A program made the translations under genes and the position numbers. Below the pieces are notes generated by a model. That model saw nothing but the letters and a program-made list of their open reading frames with translations. It had not been told where the DNA came from and did not search any database. A stretch of DNA of 64,000 nucleotides from positions 493,501-557,500 of the forward strand of contig NZ_JACGXA010000001.1 of assembly GCF_014138045.1 (NCBI RefSeq). The letters run 5' to 3'. This document shows positions 43,661 through 55,189 of this stretch, piece by piece (position 1 is the first letter of the stretch; each line of letters opens with the position of its first letter). This DNA comes from Nocardioides ginsengisegetis (GTDB lineage: Bacteria > Actinomycetota > Actinomycetes > Propionibacteriales > Nocardioidaceae).

Positions 43661-45229
43661 ATGACTGCCACCGACGCACGCATCCCGATCAAGCGGGCGC
43701 TCGTCTCGGTCTACGACAAGGCCGGCCTCGAGGGCCTGGTCCGCGGGCTGCACGACGCCGGTGTCGAGCTGGTCTCCACCGGCGGCTCCGCGAAGCTGAT
43801 CGAGGGCCTGGGCCTGCCGGTCACCAAGGTCGAGGACCTCACCGGCTTTCCCGAGTGCCTCGACGGCCGGGTCAAGACGCTGCACCCGCGCGTGCACGCC
43901 GGCATCCTCGCCGACCGCCGCCTGGAGTCCCACGTCAAGCAGCTGGCCGACCTCGGCGTCGAGCCCTTCGACCTCGTCGTGTCCAACCTCTACCCGTTCA
44001 CGGCGACCGTCGCCTCCGGCGCGACGCCTGACGAGTGCGTGGAGCAGATCGACATCGGCGGCCCCTCCATGGTCCGCGCCGCCGCCAAGAACCACCCCTC
44101 GGTCGCGATCGTGACCTCGCCCGACCGCTACGACGACGTGCTCGCGGCCGCGGCCGCCGGCGGCTTCACGCTCGAGCAGCGCAAGGGCCTGGCCGCCGAG
44201 GCCTTCGCCCACACCGCGGCGTACGACGTCGCGGTGGCCTCGTGGATGGGCTCGACCCTGATGGAGCCCGAGGGCGAGTCGTGCTTCCCGGAGTTCGCAG
44301 GCGCCACCTTCACCAAGTCCGCGGACCTGCGCTACGGCGAGAACCCCCACCAGGTGGCTGCCCTCTACACCGACGGCACGGGCGGGCTCGCGGGCGCCGA
44401 GCAGCTGCACGGCAAGGAGATGTCCTACAACAACTACGTCGACACCGACGCCGCACGCCGTGCCGCCAACGACTTCGACGAGCCGGCCGTGGCGATCATC
44501 AAGCACGCCAACCCGTGCGGCATCGCGGTCGGCGCCGACGTCGCGGAGGCGCACCGCCGGGCCCATGAGTGCGACCCCGTGTCGGCCTTCGGCGGCGTGA
44601 TCGCGGTCAACCGCCCGGTGTCGGTCGAGATGGCCCGGCAGGTGGCCGAGGTGTTCACCGAGGTGATCGTGGCGCCGGCGTACGAGGACGGCGCCGTCGA
44701 GGTGCTCCAGGGCAAGAAGAACATCCGGATCCTGGTCTGTGCGGCGGAGCGGTCCGAGGGGCCCGCCTTCGAGTTCCGCCAGGTCAGTGGGGGAGTGCTG
44801 CAGCAGCAGGTCGACCGCGTCGACGCCCCTGGCGATGACCCCTCCTCCTGGACCCTGGCCGCCGGCGAGGCGGCCTCGCCGGAGGTGCTCGCCGACCTCG
44901 CCTTCGCCTGGAAGGCGTGCCGTGCGGTGAAGTCCAACGCGATCCTGCTCGCGAAGGACGGCGCCTCGGTCGGTGTCGGCATGGGCCAGGTCAACCGCGT
45001 CGACTCCTGCAAGCTCGCGGTCTCGCGGGCGGGGGAGCGGGCCGCCGGCTCGGTCGCGGCCTCGGACGCCTTCTTCCCCTTCGAGGACGGCCCGCAGATC
45101 CTCATGGACGCCGGCGTGACGGCCATCGTCCAGCCGGGTGGGTCGGTGCGCGACGAGCTCACGATCGAGGCCGCCAAGGCCGCGGGCGTGACGATGTACT
45201 TCACCGGCACCCGGCACTTCTTCCACTGA
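43661..45229 (+). CDS. purH: Bifunctional AICAR transformylase/IMP cyclohydrolase
   Basis: The product is 522 residues. The N-terminal MGS-like IMP cyclohydrolase domain (about 10-150: [47 protein letters not shown]) is followed by the AICAR transformylase domain, with [32 protein letters not shown] and a late HFFH end. It performs the last two steps of IMP synthesis with 10-formyl-THF. The ATG at 43661 has GAGGAG upstream inside the riboswitch expression platform. folD follows after 12 bp. Confidence 0.97.
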   Translation: MTATDARIPIKRALVSVYDKAGLEGLVRGLHDAGVELVSTGGSAKLIEGLGLPVTKVEDLTGFPECLDGRVKTLHPRVHAGILADRRLESHVKQLADLGVEPFDLVVSNLYPFTATVASGATPDECVEQIDIGGPSMVRAAAKNHPSVAIVTSPDRYDDVLAAAAAGGFTLEQRKGLAAEAFAHTAAYDVAVASWMGSTLMEPEGESCFPEFAGATFTKSADLRYGENPHQVAALYTDGTGGLAGAEQLHGKEMSYNNYVDTDAARRAANDFDEPAVAIIKHANPCGIAVGADVAEAHRRAHECDPVSAFGGVIAVNRPVSVEMARQVAEVFTEVIVAPAYEDGAVEVLQGKKNIRILVCAAERSEGPAFEFRQVSGGVLQQQVDRVDAPGDDPSSWTLAAGEAASPEVLADLAFAWKACRAVKSNAILLAKDGASVGVGMGQVNRVDSCKLAVSRAGERAAGSVAASDAFFPFEDGPQILMDAGVTAIVQPGGSVRDELTIEAAKAAGVTMYFTGTRHFFH

Positions 45230-45241
45230 GCGACTGACAGG

Positions 45242-46096
45242 ATGACCCCCGTGACTGCACAGAAGCTCGACGGCACCGCGACCCTCAAGGCGATCAAGGC
45301 TGAGCTCACCGAACGCGTCGCCAAGCTGCGCGAGCAGGGCATCGTGCCCGGGCTCGGCACCGTGCTGGTGGGCGACGACCCGGGCTCGCACTGGTACGTC
45401 GGCGCCAAGCACAAGGACTGCGCCGAGATCGGCGTGGAGTCCATCCGGGTCGACCTCCCCGCCACGGCCACCCAGGCCGAGGTCGAGGCCGAGATCGACC
45501 GCCTCAACGCCGACCCCGCCTGCACCGGCTTCCTCGTGCAGCAGCCGACCGGGCTCGACGAGTTCGCCCTGCTGTCCCGCGTCGACCCCGACAAGGACGT
45601 CGACGGGCTCCACCCGGTGAGCCTCGGCAAGCTCGTGCTCGGCGAGGAGGGCTCGCTGCCCTGCACGCCGGTCGGCTGCATCGAGCTGCTCCGTCGGCAC
45701 GGCGTGGAGATCGCCGGGGCCGAGGTCGTCGTGGTCGGTCGCGGCCTGACCGTGGGCCGCCCGCTCGGCCTGCTGCTCACGCGTCGCTCCGAGAACGCCA
45801 CGGTGACCCTCTGCCACACCGGCACCCGCGACCTGGCCGCCCACGTGCGCACCGCCGACATAGTCGTCGCCGCCGCCGGCGTGCCCGGCATCATCCGCGG
45901 CGACATGGTCAAGCCGGGCGCCGCGGTGCTCGACGTCGGGGTCTCGCGGGTCGACGGCAAGATCGCCGGTGACGTCGCCGACGACGTGTGGGAGACCGCG
46001 GGCTGGGTCTCGCCCAACCCGGGCGGCGTCGGTCCGATGACGCGCGCCATGCTGCTGTCCAACATCGTGCAGATGGCCGAGAAGGCCGCAGGCTGA
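45242..46096 (+). CDS. folD: Methylenetetrahydrofolate dehydrogenase/cyclohydrolase
   Basis: The product is 284 residues. The catalytic Lys lies in [10 protein letters not shown]. The usual QLPLP motif is replaced by QQPTGLDE, a form seen in relatives. The NADP-binding domain has [17 protein letters not shown], and [13 protein letters not shown] ends the fold. It makes 10-formyl-THF for PurN and PurH, which explains its place here. The ATG at 45242 is used; a GTG at 45251 begins the conserved TAQKLDG and is also possible. Confidence 0.94.
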   Translation: MTPVTAQKLDGTATLKAIKAELTERVAKLREQGIVPGLGTVLVGDDPGSHWYVGAKHKDCAEIGVESIRVDLPATATQAEVEAEIDRLNADPACTGFLVQQPTGLDEFALLSRVDPDKDVDGLHPVSLGKLVLGEEGSLPCTPVGCIELLRRHGVEIAGAEVVVVGRGLTVGRPLGLLLTRRSENATVTLCHTGTRDLAAHVRTADIVVAAAGVPGIIRGDMVKPGAAVLDVGVSRVDGKIAGDVADDVWETAGWVSPNPGGVGPMTRAMLLSNIVQMAEKAAG

Positions 46097-46103
46097 CCCG
46101 CCC

Positions 46104-46490
46104 GTGACCGATCCCGAGGAGTCACCCGAACCCGTGGAGCAGACCGAGCCCGACCTGGTCCCACCGCTCGACGTACCCCTCGACGAGCCCGAGCTGTTCC
46201 CGATCGACGGGCGGCGCTACCCCTCCACGATCGGCGGCATCTTCTACCTCGTGGTCCTCGCGATCACCGCGGTCGGCATCGGGATCGTGTGGACCGGCAA
46301 CTGGCGGCTCGGCACGCGCTGGGTCGCCGGTGCGCTGATCTTCGCGGCCCTGCTCCGGCTCGTGCTGCCCAGCAAGGACGCCGGCATGCTCGCCGTCCGG
46401 CACCGGGCCTTCGACTGCATCCTGCTGGCCGGGGTCGGGGCGGCGCTGATCTTCCTCGCCACGACGATCCCCAACCAGCCCGGCCTCTGA
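46104..46490 (+). CDS. DUF3017 membrane protein
   Basis: The product is 128 residues. An acidic, proline-rich N-terminus (about 1-42) precedes three membrane helices: IFYLVVLAITAVGIGIVW, WVAGALIFAALLRLVLP and AFDCILLAGVGAALIFLATTI. The segment LVLPSKDAGMLAVRHRAFD between helices 2 and 3 is typical of DUF3017, which commonly follows folD in actinobacteria. Function unknown. The start is GTG at 46104, 7 bp after folD. Confidence 0.85.
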   Translation: MTDPEESPEPVEQTEPDLVPPLDVPLDEPELFPIDGRRYPSTIGGIFYLVVLAITAVGIGIVWTGNWRLGTRWVAGALIFAALLRLVLPSKDAGMLAVRHRAFDCILLAGVGAALIFLATTIPNQPGL

Positions 46491-46565
46491 CCGACCCGTC
46501 GTCGAGCCGGCGCAACTGCTCGCGCTCGGTTGGCGCCCGCGCGCGTAGCCGGCCGTCTCCCGGGG

Positions 46566-46698
46566 GCGGTGTGTTGTGAACCGAACGTGGGCGGGATCGC
46601 GGGGGAGCGGTGAGCTGTGAACCGAAACCGACGCTCGGACGGTTGCTGTCTCACCGCTCCCGAGCGGGCTCGCGCGGAAACGGTTCACAGCTCACCGC
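46566..46698. repeat. Cluster of 18-bp GCGGTGnGnTGTGAACCG repeats in palindromic array
   Basis: Direct copies lie at 46566-46583 and 46607-46624, an exact inverted copy at 46681-46698, and a decayed inverted copy at 46640-46657. GGGAGCGGTGAG (46603-46614) pairs perfectly with CTCACCGCTCCC (46650-46661), so the middle can form a long hairpin. The cluster fills much of the 340-bp gap between DUF3017 and mdh. No gene was seen there. Confidence 0.75.
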
Positions 46699-46774
46699 CA
46701 CGCGGTCGACCGGCCCTGGGTCGCGGTCGCAATCGTTCCATTGCTGGCGTAGGGACCACCCCGGACGCACAACA

Positions 46775-46808
46775 GGACCGTCACCGTTCAATTGATCGGT
46801 GACGGCCC
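46775..46808 (-). terminator. Hairpin terminator after mdh
   Basis: CCGTCACCG (46778-46786) pairs with CGGTGACGG (46797-46805) around a 10-nt AT-rich loop; AGG/CCT extend the stem past one mismatch. On the minus strand it lies 23 bp after the mdh stop. Confidence 0.65.
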
Positions 46809-46830
46809 TGTCGCGTCAGAGCGGACGAAC

Positions 46831-47820
46831 CTAGATCAGGCCGAGCTCCGTGACCGCGGCGCGCTCGTCGGCGAGCTCGGCGGTGGAGGCGTCGATCTTG
46901 GCGCGCGAGAAGTCGTCGATGTCGAGACCCTGGACGATCGACCAGTCGCCGTCCTTGGTCGTGACCGGGAACGACGAGATGAGGCCCTCGGGCACGCCGT
47001 AGGAGCCGTCGGAGACGACCGCCATCGAGACCCAGTCACCCTCGGGGGTGCCGTGCAGCCAGTCGCGGGCGGCGTCGACGGTGGCGGACGCGGCCGAGGC
47101 GGCCGAGGACGAGCCCCGGGCCTCGATGATCGCGGCGCCGCGCTTGGCGACGGTCGGGATGAAGGTGTTCTCCAGCCAGTCCTGGTCGCCCACGACCTCG
47201 GCGGCGTTCTTGCCGCCGATCTCGGCGTGGAACAGGTCGGGGTACTGCGTGGCCGAGTGGTTGCCCCAGATCGTCATCTTCTTGATGTCGGTCACGGACG
47301 CGCCGGTCTTGGCCGCCAGCTGCGAGATCGCGCGGTTGTGGTCGAGGCGGGTCAGCGCCGAGAACCGCTCCTGCGGGATGTCGGGGGCGTTGGTCATCGC
47401 GATGAGCGCGTTGGTGTTGGCCGGGTTGCCGGTGACACCGATGCGTACGTCGTCGGCGGCCACGTTGTTGAGGGCCTTGCCCTGCGCGGTGAAGATCGCG
47501 CCGTTGGCCGAGAGCAGGTCGCCACGCTCCATGCCCGGGCCGCGCGGACGCGCGCCGACGAGCAGGGCGAGGTTGACGCCGTCGAAGATCTTCTCGGCGT
47601 CGTCACCGATCTCGACGCCGGCGAGCGTCGGGAAGGCGCAGTCGTCGAGCTCCATCACGACACCCTCGAGTGCCTTCAGCGCGGGGGTGATCTCCAGGAG
47701 GCGCAGCTCGATCGGGCGGTCGGCCCCGAGCAGCGAACCGCTCGCGAGGCGGAAGAGGAGGCTGTAACCGATCTGGCCGGCGGCGCCGGTCACGGCCACC
47801 TTGAGGGGGGTAGAGCTCAC
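46831..47820 (-). CDS. mdh: Malate dehydrogenase
   Basis: The product is 329 residues. The NAD-binding loop is [18 protein letters not shown]. Substrate arginines are in [11 protein letters not shown] and TRLDHNRA, and the catalytic His is in [12 protein letters not shown]. This is the LDH-like, dimeric actinobacterial type. It interconverts malate and oxaloacetate in the TCA cycle. The start is GTG at 47820, with AAGGAG upstream. TAGCGT at 47862-47867 (minus strand) is a possible -10. Confidence 0.96.
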   Translation of the reverse strand: MSSTPLKVAVTGAAGQIGYSLLFRLASGSLLGADRPIELRLLEITPALKALEGVVMELDDCAFPTLAGVEIGDDAEKIFDGVNLALLVGARPRGPGMERGDLLSANGAIFTAQGKALNNVAADDVRIGVTGNPANTNALIAMTNAPDIPQERFSALTRLDHNRAISQLAAKTGASVTDIKKMTIWGNHSATQYPDLFHAEIGGKNAAEVVGDQDWLENTFIPTVAKRGAAIIEARGSSSAASAASATVDAARDWLHGTPEGDWVSMAVVSDGSYGVPEGLISSFPVTTKDGDWSIVQGLDIDDFSRAKIDASTAELADERAAVTELGLI

Positions 47821-47929
47821 GACGACTCCTTGTCGACAAAGGCTGGGTGGTTCCCCGGCGACGCTAGCAGCGTGTCGCGCCCCCGGCGACGGAGGGTTCG
47901 ACAGGTGTGCATGCGCCATGCTGGCGCCC

Positions 47930-48658
47930 ATGAACGGCTCCGGCGTACGACGCGTGCTGGCTGCGCTGTCCCTCCTCCTCGTGCTGCCCGCCGGCCTCGC
48001 GGCGTGCGCGGGCGGGCCGCCGACGGTCGCACCGACGGGCGTGGACGAGCTGACGATCCCGACCCCGATGCCGGACCCCTCGGACTTCGTGGACCCCGAC
48101 GCCGACGAGTCCGCGGCCAACCCGTGGTTCCCGCTCGAGCCCGGACGGGTGTGGACCTACCGCCGCCACGAGCTCCAGGACACCTACGTCGAGCGGGTCA
48201 CGGTCACCGACCGGACCCGCGTCGTCGACGGGGTCACCACCCGGGTGGTGAGCGACGAGCTCGTCGACACCGCGCAGCGGGTCGTGTCCTCCCACGAGCG
48301 CTACTACGCCCGGGACAACTTGGGCAACGTGTGGTTCTTCGGGATCGCCGGGGACTGGGAGGCCGGTGTCGCCGGCGCCGAGGCGGGCCTCGCGATGCCC
48401 GCGCACCCCCGGCTCGGCGACGGGTTCGTCGTGGACGCCGGCCCCGGCACTGCCGAGGACCGGGCGGAGGTGCTGGCGCTGGACGCGAAGCGCGACGTGC
48501 CCGCCGGCTCGTTCGACGACCTGCTCGAGGTGGAGCAGACGACGCCGCACCAGACCGGCCTGGTCCGGCGCGCCTACTACGCGGCCGGGGTCGGGCTGGT
48601 CTTCCAGGAGACCGTGGCCGGCGGCACCGAGCTCGTGGAGCTCGTCGCCAGCGGCTGA
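47930..48658 (+). CDS. Lipoprotein of unknown function
   Basis: The product is 242 residues. The signal peptide ends in a lipobox LPAGLAAC, so Cys21 or so should be lipidated. The mature domain begins after a Pro/Asp linker with [18 protein letters not shown]. It continues as a beta-rich fold with [15 protein letters not shown] and [18 protein letters not shown], a pattern seen in secreted actinobacterial proteins without known activity. The start is uncertain between ATGs at 47918 and 47930; neither has a clear ribosome site. It is divergent from mdh. Confidence 0.8.
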   Translation: MNGSGVRRVLAALSLLLVLPAGLAACAGGPPTVAPTGVDELTIPTPMPDPSDFVDPDADESAANPWFPLEPGRVWTYRRHELQDTYVERVTVTDRTRVVDGVTTRVVSDELVDTAQRVVSSHERYYARDNLGNVWFFGIAGDWEAGVAGAEAGLAMPAHPRLGDGFVVDAGPGTAEDRAEVLALDAKRDVPAGSFDDLLEVEQTTPHQTGLVRRAYYAAGVGLVFQETVAGGTELVELVASG

Positions 48659-48661
48659 GCG

Positions 48662-49621
48662 CTACTCCGCGGGCGGACGGACTTGCGTGCCGCCGTCACC
48701 CTCGCCGGGCCAGACCTCGTCGTAGCCCGGGATGCGCTCCCACTGGTGGGCGGCGGCGTTCCACTGCCAGCCGGCCGCGGCGGCCTGCTCGACCGTCCAC
48801 GCCTGCTCCTGCTGGGTCACCGGCGCGGCGGCCTGCTGGTTCCACTCCTGCTGGTAGGCGTCGGGAGCGCCGTACCCGGGCACGGCCGCCGGCGCCCGCC
48901 GGCCGAACGTGAGCCCGGAGCCCGGCACCGGCTCGTCGACCTGCCCGAACAACATCGCGTACGTCGCTCCCGCGGCCGCGGCGCCGAGCAGCGGGGCCAG
49001 GATGAAGAGCCACAGCTGGACGATCGCGTCGGTCCCGGCGAAGACGCCGACCCCGATCGAGCGGGCCGGGTTGACCGACGTGCCGGTCAGCGGGATCGAG
49101 GCGAAGTGGATGATCGCCAGGGTGAGGCCGATCGTCAGCGGGGCCATCGAGGGGTGCTCGTTGCGGGCGTCGGTGACCGCGAGGATCACCCAGACGAAGA
49201 TCGCGGTCAGCACGGCCTCGAGCAGGAACGCCGCCCACCAGGCGTAGCCGCTGCCCTGGTCGCCGTAGGAGTTCTGCGCGAAGTGGCCCTCGGCGGTGAA
49301 GCCCTCCAGCCCCTGCAGCAGCGTGAAGAGGACGGTGCCGGCGAGGAGTGCGCCGGCGAGCTGCGCCGCGACGTACACGACGACCTCGCTCCACGCGATC
49401 CGCCCGCCCATCGCGGCGCCGACCGAGACGGCGGGGTTGAAGTGGCCGCCCGAGACCCGGCCGACGGCGTAGGCCATGACCAGCACGGCCACGCCGAAGG
49501 CGAGGCCGGTGGCGACGTAGTCGCCGCTGACGATGGCGGTGCCGCAGCCGATGAACACGAGGACGAAGGTGCCGAGGACCTCGGCCGCGACCTTCTGCGC
49601 TGTGGTGGACGTGGTTGCCAT
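48662..49621 (-). CDS. MIP-family aquaporin (AqpZ-like)
   Basis: The product is 319 residues. Six membrane helices span about residues 10-240. The two NPA boxes are in GGHFNPAVSVGAAM and GTSVNPARSIGVG. The narrow spacing of helices and lack of a GlpF-type extended loop suggest a water channel. An unusual 75-residue C-terminal tail is rich in Gln, Ala and Trp (EQAAAAGWQWNAAAHQWERI). The ATG at 49621 has GGGGGTC upstream. It is convergent with the lipoprotein gene, 3 bp apart. Confidence 0.9.
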   Translation of the reverse strand: MATTSTTAQKVAAEVLGTFVLVFIGCGTAIVSGDYVATGLAFGVAVLVMAYAVGRVSGGHFNPAVSVGAAMGGRIAWSEVVVYVAAQLAGALLAGTVLFTLLQGLEGFTAEGHFAQNSYGDQGSGYAWWAAFLLEAVLTAIFVWVILAVTDARNEHPSMAPLTIGLTLAIIHFASIPLTGTSVNPARSIGVGVFAGTDAIVQLWLFILAPLLGAAAAGATYAMLFGQVDEPVPGSGLTFGRRAPAAVPGYGAPDAYQQEWNQQAAAPVTQQEQAWTVEQAAAAGWQWNAAAHQWERIPGYDEVWPGEGDGGTQVRPPAE

Positions 49622-49753
49622 GCCGACCCCCTGTGACCGGGTCCCCGCGAGTCCGGGGAACACCTCGGATCGTAGTCCCGTGAACGGCCCGTTGCCGGGA
49701 TCACGCCCGGGTGCGAGGCTGGGCGGGTCCGGCCTCCGGACCACCCGTCAGGT

Positions 49754-49769
49754 ATCTTGACGTCAAGCA
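49754..49769 (+). promoter_or_regulatory. Palindrome and -10 element upstream of icd
   Basis: A perfect 12-bp palindrome CTTGACGTCAAG (49758-49769) overlaps TATCTT (49754-49759), a TANNNT -10. A regulator bound here would cover the transcription start, about 45 nt before the icd ATG. The binder is not known. Confidence 0.45.
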
Positions 49770-49778
49770 ACTTTTTAG

Positions 49779-52022
<2,244 letters not shown>

Positions 52023-52043
52023 GCACCACGTCGATGAACACGC

Positions 52044-52077
52044 AAGCGGGCCCGGGAACCATTTCCCGGGCCCGCTT
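52044..52077 (+). terminator. Strong hairpin terminator after icd
   Basis: A perfect 15-bp stem (AAGCGGGCCCGGGAA with its complement) encloses the tetraloop CCAT, 21 bp after the icd stop. It separates icd from the sigma factor gene that begins 13 bp later. Confidence 0.85.
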
Positions 52078-52089
52078 CGTCTCGTGGGC

Positions 52090-52590
52090 ATGATCGGGAC
52101 CTTCGAGGAGTACGCCGCGGCCCGCTGGTCGCGCCTGGTCCGGTCGGCGGTGCTGATGGGGGCAGACCCCCACGCTGCCGAGGACCTCGTCCAGACCGCC
52201 CTCGCCAAGTGCTACTTCGCGTGGGCGCGGGTGAGTCGCGCCCAGGACCCGGATGCCTACGTGCACCGGGTCCTGATCAACACGCTGACCGACAGCCGAC
52301 GCCGGCGCTGGTGGGGCGAGAGCCCCGCGGCGGAGCTCCCCGAGCCGTCGGTCGCGGACGGCGCGGAGGAGCGCGCGAGCGGCGACGCCCTGCGCGCCGC
52401 GCTGCGGCAGCTCGCCCTGCCCCAGCGACAGGTGCTGGTGCTGCGCTACTACGCCGACCTGACCGAGGCACAGGTCGCCGCGGCGCTCGGCATCCCCGTG
52501 GGGACCGTGAAGAGCCGGGCCGCGCGCGGCCTGGCCGTCCTGGAGGCGGACCCGTCCCTGGGCCAGCTCGTGAGAGGAGAGGGACGATGA
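52090..52590 (+). CDS. ECF sigma factor, SigE family
   Basis: The product is 166 residues. Region 2 has FEEYAAARWSRLVRSAVLMGAD and AAEDLVQTALAKCYFAW, region 4 LRQLALPQRQVLVLRYYADLT and GIPVGTVKSRAARGLAVLE. It belongs to the small SigE-type ECF group common in actinobacteria. The ATG at 52090 is used; a GTG 6 bp upstream is also in frame. It is coupled by a 4-bp overlap to its membrane partner. Confidence 0.92.
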   Translation: MIGTFEEYAAARWSRLVRSAVLMGADPHAAEDLVQTALAKCYFAWARVSRAQDPDAYVHRVLINTLTDSRRRRWWGESPAAELPEPSVADGAEERASGDALRAALRQLALPQRQVLVLRYYADLTEAQVAAALGIPVGTVKSRAARGLAVLEADPSLGQLVRGEGR

Positions 52591-53174
52591 GCGAGGACAC
52601 GCTGCGCCGGCTGCTGGACGAGGGCGCCTCGGGCGTCGAGGTCGGGCCGGTCCCGCTGGCCGCGATCGGGCGTCGCGCGCGGAGGCGTCGTACGTCGTTC
52701 GTCGCCGGGGCCGCGGCCGCGGTCGTCCTCTCCGCTGGCGTCGGCGTGGGAGTCGCGCAGGTGGTCGCGGGCCACCACGGGGCCGGGCCGGCCGCGCCGA
52801 CGAAGGACTACCGGCGCGACGAGGTGCCGGTGTTCCTGCCGACCGGGCCGGAGGTGCTCGGCGGCGCCCACGACCTGAAGCTCACCGTCCTCACCGGACG
52901 GCTGGTCGCCACCCACGACGACCGCTGCCTGGTCCTCGAGAGCGGCGACGCCGTGGTGCCGGTGTTCTGGCCGGACGGCTACGAGGGTCTGGTCCACGAC
53001 GGGTCCGGCTTCTCGCTCCTGGACGGCCGCGGCGAGGTCGTGGCGGAGGTCGGCGACCGGGTAGAGCTGGGCGGGACCTTCCTCGACCCCGCGTCCTGGT
53101 CGGGCGACGACCTCTGCATCCCGGCGGACCAGAAGTCGTTCCTGGTCCGGCAGGCGCCGACCGTCGTCGACTGA
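52587..53174 (+). CDS. Membrane protein, probable anti-sigma or sigma-associated factor
   Basis: The product is 195 residues. A cytoplasmic segment (about 1-37: MSEDTLRRLLDEGASG) precedes one membrane helix (FVAGAAAAVVLSAGVGVGVAQVV) and a beta-rich outer domain with two cysteines. The layout (short inner part, single helix, outer domain) and the 4-bp coupling with the sigma gene suggest an anti-sigma role. No zinc-binding anti-sigma motif is visible. AGGAG precedes the start. Confidence 0.75.
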   Translation: MSEDTLRRLLDEGASGVEVGPVPLAAIGRRARRRRTSFVAGAAAAVVLSAGVGVGVAQVVAGHHGAGPAAPTKDYRRDEVPVFLPTGPEVLGGAHDLKLTVLTGRLVATHDDRCLVLESGDAVVPVFWPDGYEGLVHDGSGFSLLDGRGEVVAEVGDRVELGGTFLDPASWSGDDLCIPADQKSFLVRQAPTVVD

Positions 53175-53196
53175 CCGACCCCGGTCGCGACCGCCC

Positions 53197-53835
53197 TCAG
53201 GGCAGCTGCGGCACCGGCCAGGACGGGTCCGGTCGGAAGGTCTCCCAACCGTCGCAGAACGGCGGCCCCCAGGCGCGGATGACCGCCTCGACCTCGGCAG
53301 CCATGGCGGTGATCCGGGCGGCCTCGTCGGGGGAGTAGCGGCCCTGCTCGACGGCGAGCACCAGCTCGTCCTCGTCCTTGCGGCTGTGGGTGCGGTCGGG
53401 ATCGACCCAGACGTCGAGGACGTGGTCCCTGGAGTACGTCGTGTCCGCGTCGCGGACGTGCGGGTCCTCGAGGTTGACGTACCACCCCTCGAACGACGCC
53501 TCGCCCGCCGGGAAGAACGCCCACACCGACCAGGGCCGGCCGGTCGGCGCGACCCGGAGGACGTCGTAGTCGTCCCACGTGCCGACGGCCTGGGCGCGTT
53601 CGGCGGTGAACATGGTCGAGGGGTGCCCGCGGAAGTCGAGCCCGTCGGCCCTGGCCACCTTGAGGATCGGCGTCCCGGCCGGCAGCCACGCGACGAGCGC
53701 GTCCGCGTCGTCGCGGACCACCGTCATCGGCGTCGCCCAGTGGGGGGCGGTCGGGTCGCCGTAGCGCCACATGATCTGCGTGCCGGGCTCCCAGAACGGG
53801 GGCGTGCCGGAGGGGCGGGCGTCCGAGAGGCTCAC
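53197..53835 (-). CDS. DUF402-domain protein, possible nucleotide phosphatase
   Basis: The product is 212 residues. The DUF402 core (about 105-175) shows FEGWYVNLEDP, TTYSRDHVLDVWVDPDR and a KDEDELVLAV segment; the acidic residues fit the metal-binding site of FomD/nucleoside tri- and diphosphatase relatives. The N-terminal half is a conserved beta region (GTQIMWRYGD). Cellular role unknown. The start is GTG at 53835; TATCGT about 8 nt upstream on the minus strand is a likely -10. Confidence 0.82.
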   Translation of the reverse strand: MSLSDARPSGTPPFWEPGTQIMWRYGDPTAPHWATPMTVVRDDADALVAWLPAGTPILKVARADGLDFRGHPSTMFTAERAQAVGTWDDYDVLRVAPTGRPWSVWAFFPAGEASFEGWYVNLEDPHVRDADTTYSRDHVLDVWVDPDRTHSRKDEDELVLAVEQGRYSPDEAARITAMAAEVEAVIRAWGPPFCDGWETFRPDPSWPVPQLP

Positions 53836-53971
53836 GCCCGCGGACGATAGTCGAACGCGGTCATCCGCGGACTAGTGGTCGTTGTGGTCACACGGCAGCT
53901 GTCCGAGGAATAGGCCGGCGGCGCCGCTCCTTGGAGACTGGTGACGCCCCAGAGACAAGCCGAGAGTGACG

Positions 53972-55189
53972 ATGACGACGACCGCGACCACCGAGCTGGC
54001 CCCCACCGAGACCCGGCAGCCGCGCGCGTCCCACTTCCTCCTCGCGGTGCTCGCGCTCGCGATGGGCGGCTTCGCGATCGGCACGACGGAGTTCGTGACG
54101 ATGGGGCTGCTGCCCGAGATCGCCGACGGCGTCGGTGCCTCCATCCCGTCGACCGGCCACGTCATCTCGGCGTACGCGCTGGGCGTGGTCGTGGGCGCCC
54201 CGGTGCTCGCCTTCTTCGGCGCCAAGTGGCCGCGACGCGGGCTGCTGGTGGCGCTGATGCTGGCCTACGCGGTCTTCAACGCGGCCAGCGCGCTGGCCAC
54301 CGACTACCACCTGCTCTTCGCGGCCCGCTTCCTCGACGGCCTGCCCCACGGCGCCTACTTCGGCGTCGCGTCGTTGGTCGCGGCCAGCCTGGCCCCGCCC
54401 GAGCGCAAGGGCCGCGCCGTCGCGCTGGTCATGCTCGGCCTCTCGGTCGCCAACGTGGTCGGCGTCCCCGCCGCGACCTGGATGGGCCAGCACCTCGGCT
54501 GGCGCTCGGCCTTCTGGGGCGTCGCGGCGCTGTCGCTGCTGACCGTGGCGCTCGTGCTCGCCTTCGTGCCGGCCTGCCCCGGGGACCCCGAGGCGACCGG
54601 GCGCCGTGAGCTCAAGGCGTTCTCCACGCCGCAGGTCTGGCTGACCCTGCTGGCCGGCGCGGTCGGCTTCGGCGGCATGTTCGCGGTCTACACCTACATC
54701 AGCCCGACGCTGACGGGCGTGGGCGGCCTGTCGGAGTCCTCGATCCCGGTCGCGCTGTTCGTCTTCGGCCTCGGCATGGTCGCCGGCACCTGGGTGGCCG
54801 GCGAGCTCGCCGACTGGTCGATCTTCCGCTCGCTGCTGATCGGCTCGGTGGGCATGGGCGCCGTCCTGCTGCTGTTCTGGTTCGCCGCGCCCCACGGCTG
54901 GTGGTCGCTGCCCGTCGTCTTCCTCATCACCGTGCTCGGCTCGGTGCTCGTCGTGAACCTCCAGCTCCGCCTCATGGACGTCGCCGGCGAGGCCCAGACC
55001 CTGGGCGCGGCGATGAACCACGCCTCCCTCAACGTCGCCAACGCGCTGGGCGCCTGGCTCGGCGGGCTCGTGATCGCCGGCGGCTACGGCTACCGGGCCC
55101 CGGCGCTGGTCGGTGTCGCGCTGTCCGTCGGGGGGCTCGTCGTCATCCTGGCCTCGGCCGCCCTCCACTCCCGCGACAGCAGGTCGTAG
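53972..55189 (+). CDS. MFS transporter, DHA1 AraJ/Cmx-type
   Basis: The product is 405 residues with twelve predicted membrane helices. Motifs of the AraJ/CmlA branch are visible: FAIGTTEFVTMGLLPEIADG in helix 1 and its loop, FFGAKWPRRGLLVALML (motif A) between helices 2 and 3, and GLPHGAYFGVAS in helix 4. It likely exports a sugar or drug. The ATG at 53972 is used; a GTG 6 bp upstream is possible. The last 100 bp overlap the 3' end of the convergent GNAT gene. Confidence 0.9.
   Translation: MTTTATTELAPTETRQPRASHFLLAVLALAMGGFAIGTTEFVTMGLLPEIADGVGASIPSTGHVISAYALGVVVGAPVLAFFGAKWPRRGLLVALMLAYAVFNAASALATDYHLLFAARFLDGLPHGAYFGVASLVAASLAPPERKGRAVALVMLGLSVANVVGVPAATWMGQHLGWRSAFWGVAALSLLTVALVLAFVPACPGDPEATGRRELKAFSTPQVWLTLLAGAVGFGGMFAVYTYISPTLTGVGGLSESSIPVALFVFGLGMVAGTWVAGELADWSIFRSLLIGSVGMGAVLLLFWFAAPHGWWSLPVVFLITVLGSVLVVNLQLRLMDVAGEAQTLGAAMNHASLNVANALGAWLGGLVIAGGYGYRAPALVGVALSVGGLVVILASAALHSRDSRS

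Noticed and set aside
46491..46830. CRISPR-like array
   Set aside because: The repeats here vary in spacing and direction and lack unique spacers of even length; they form palindromes instead.
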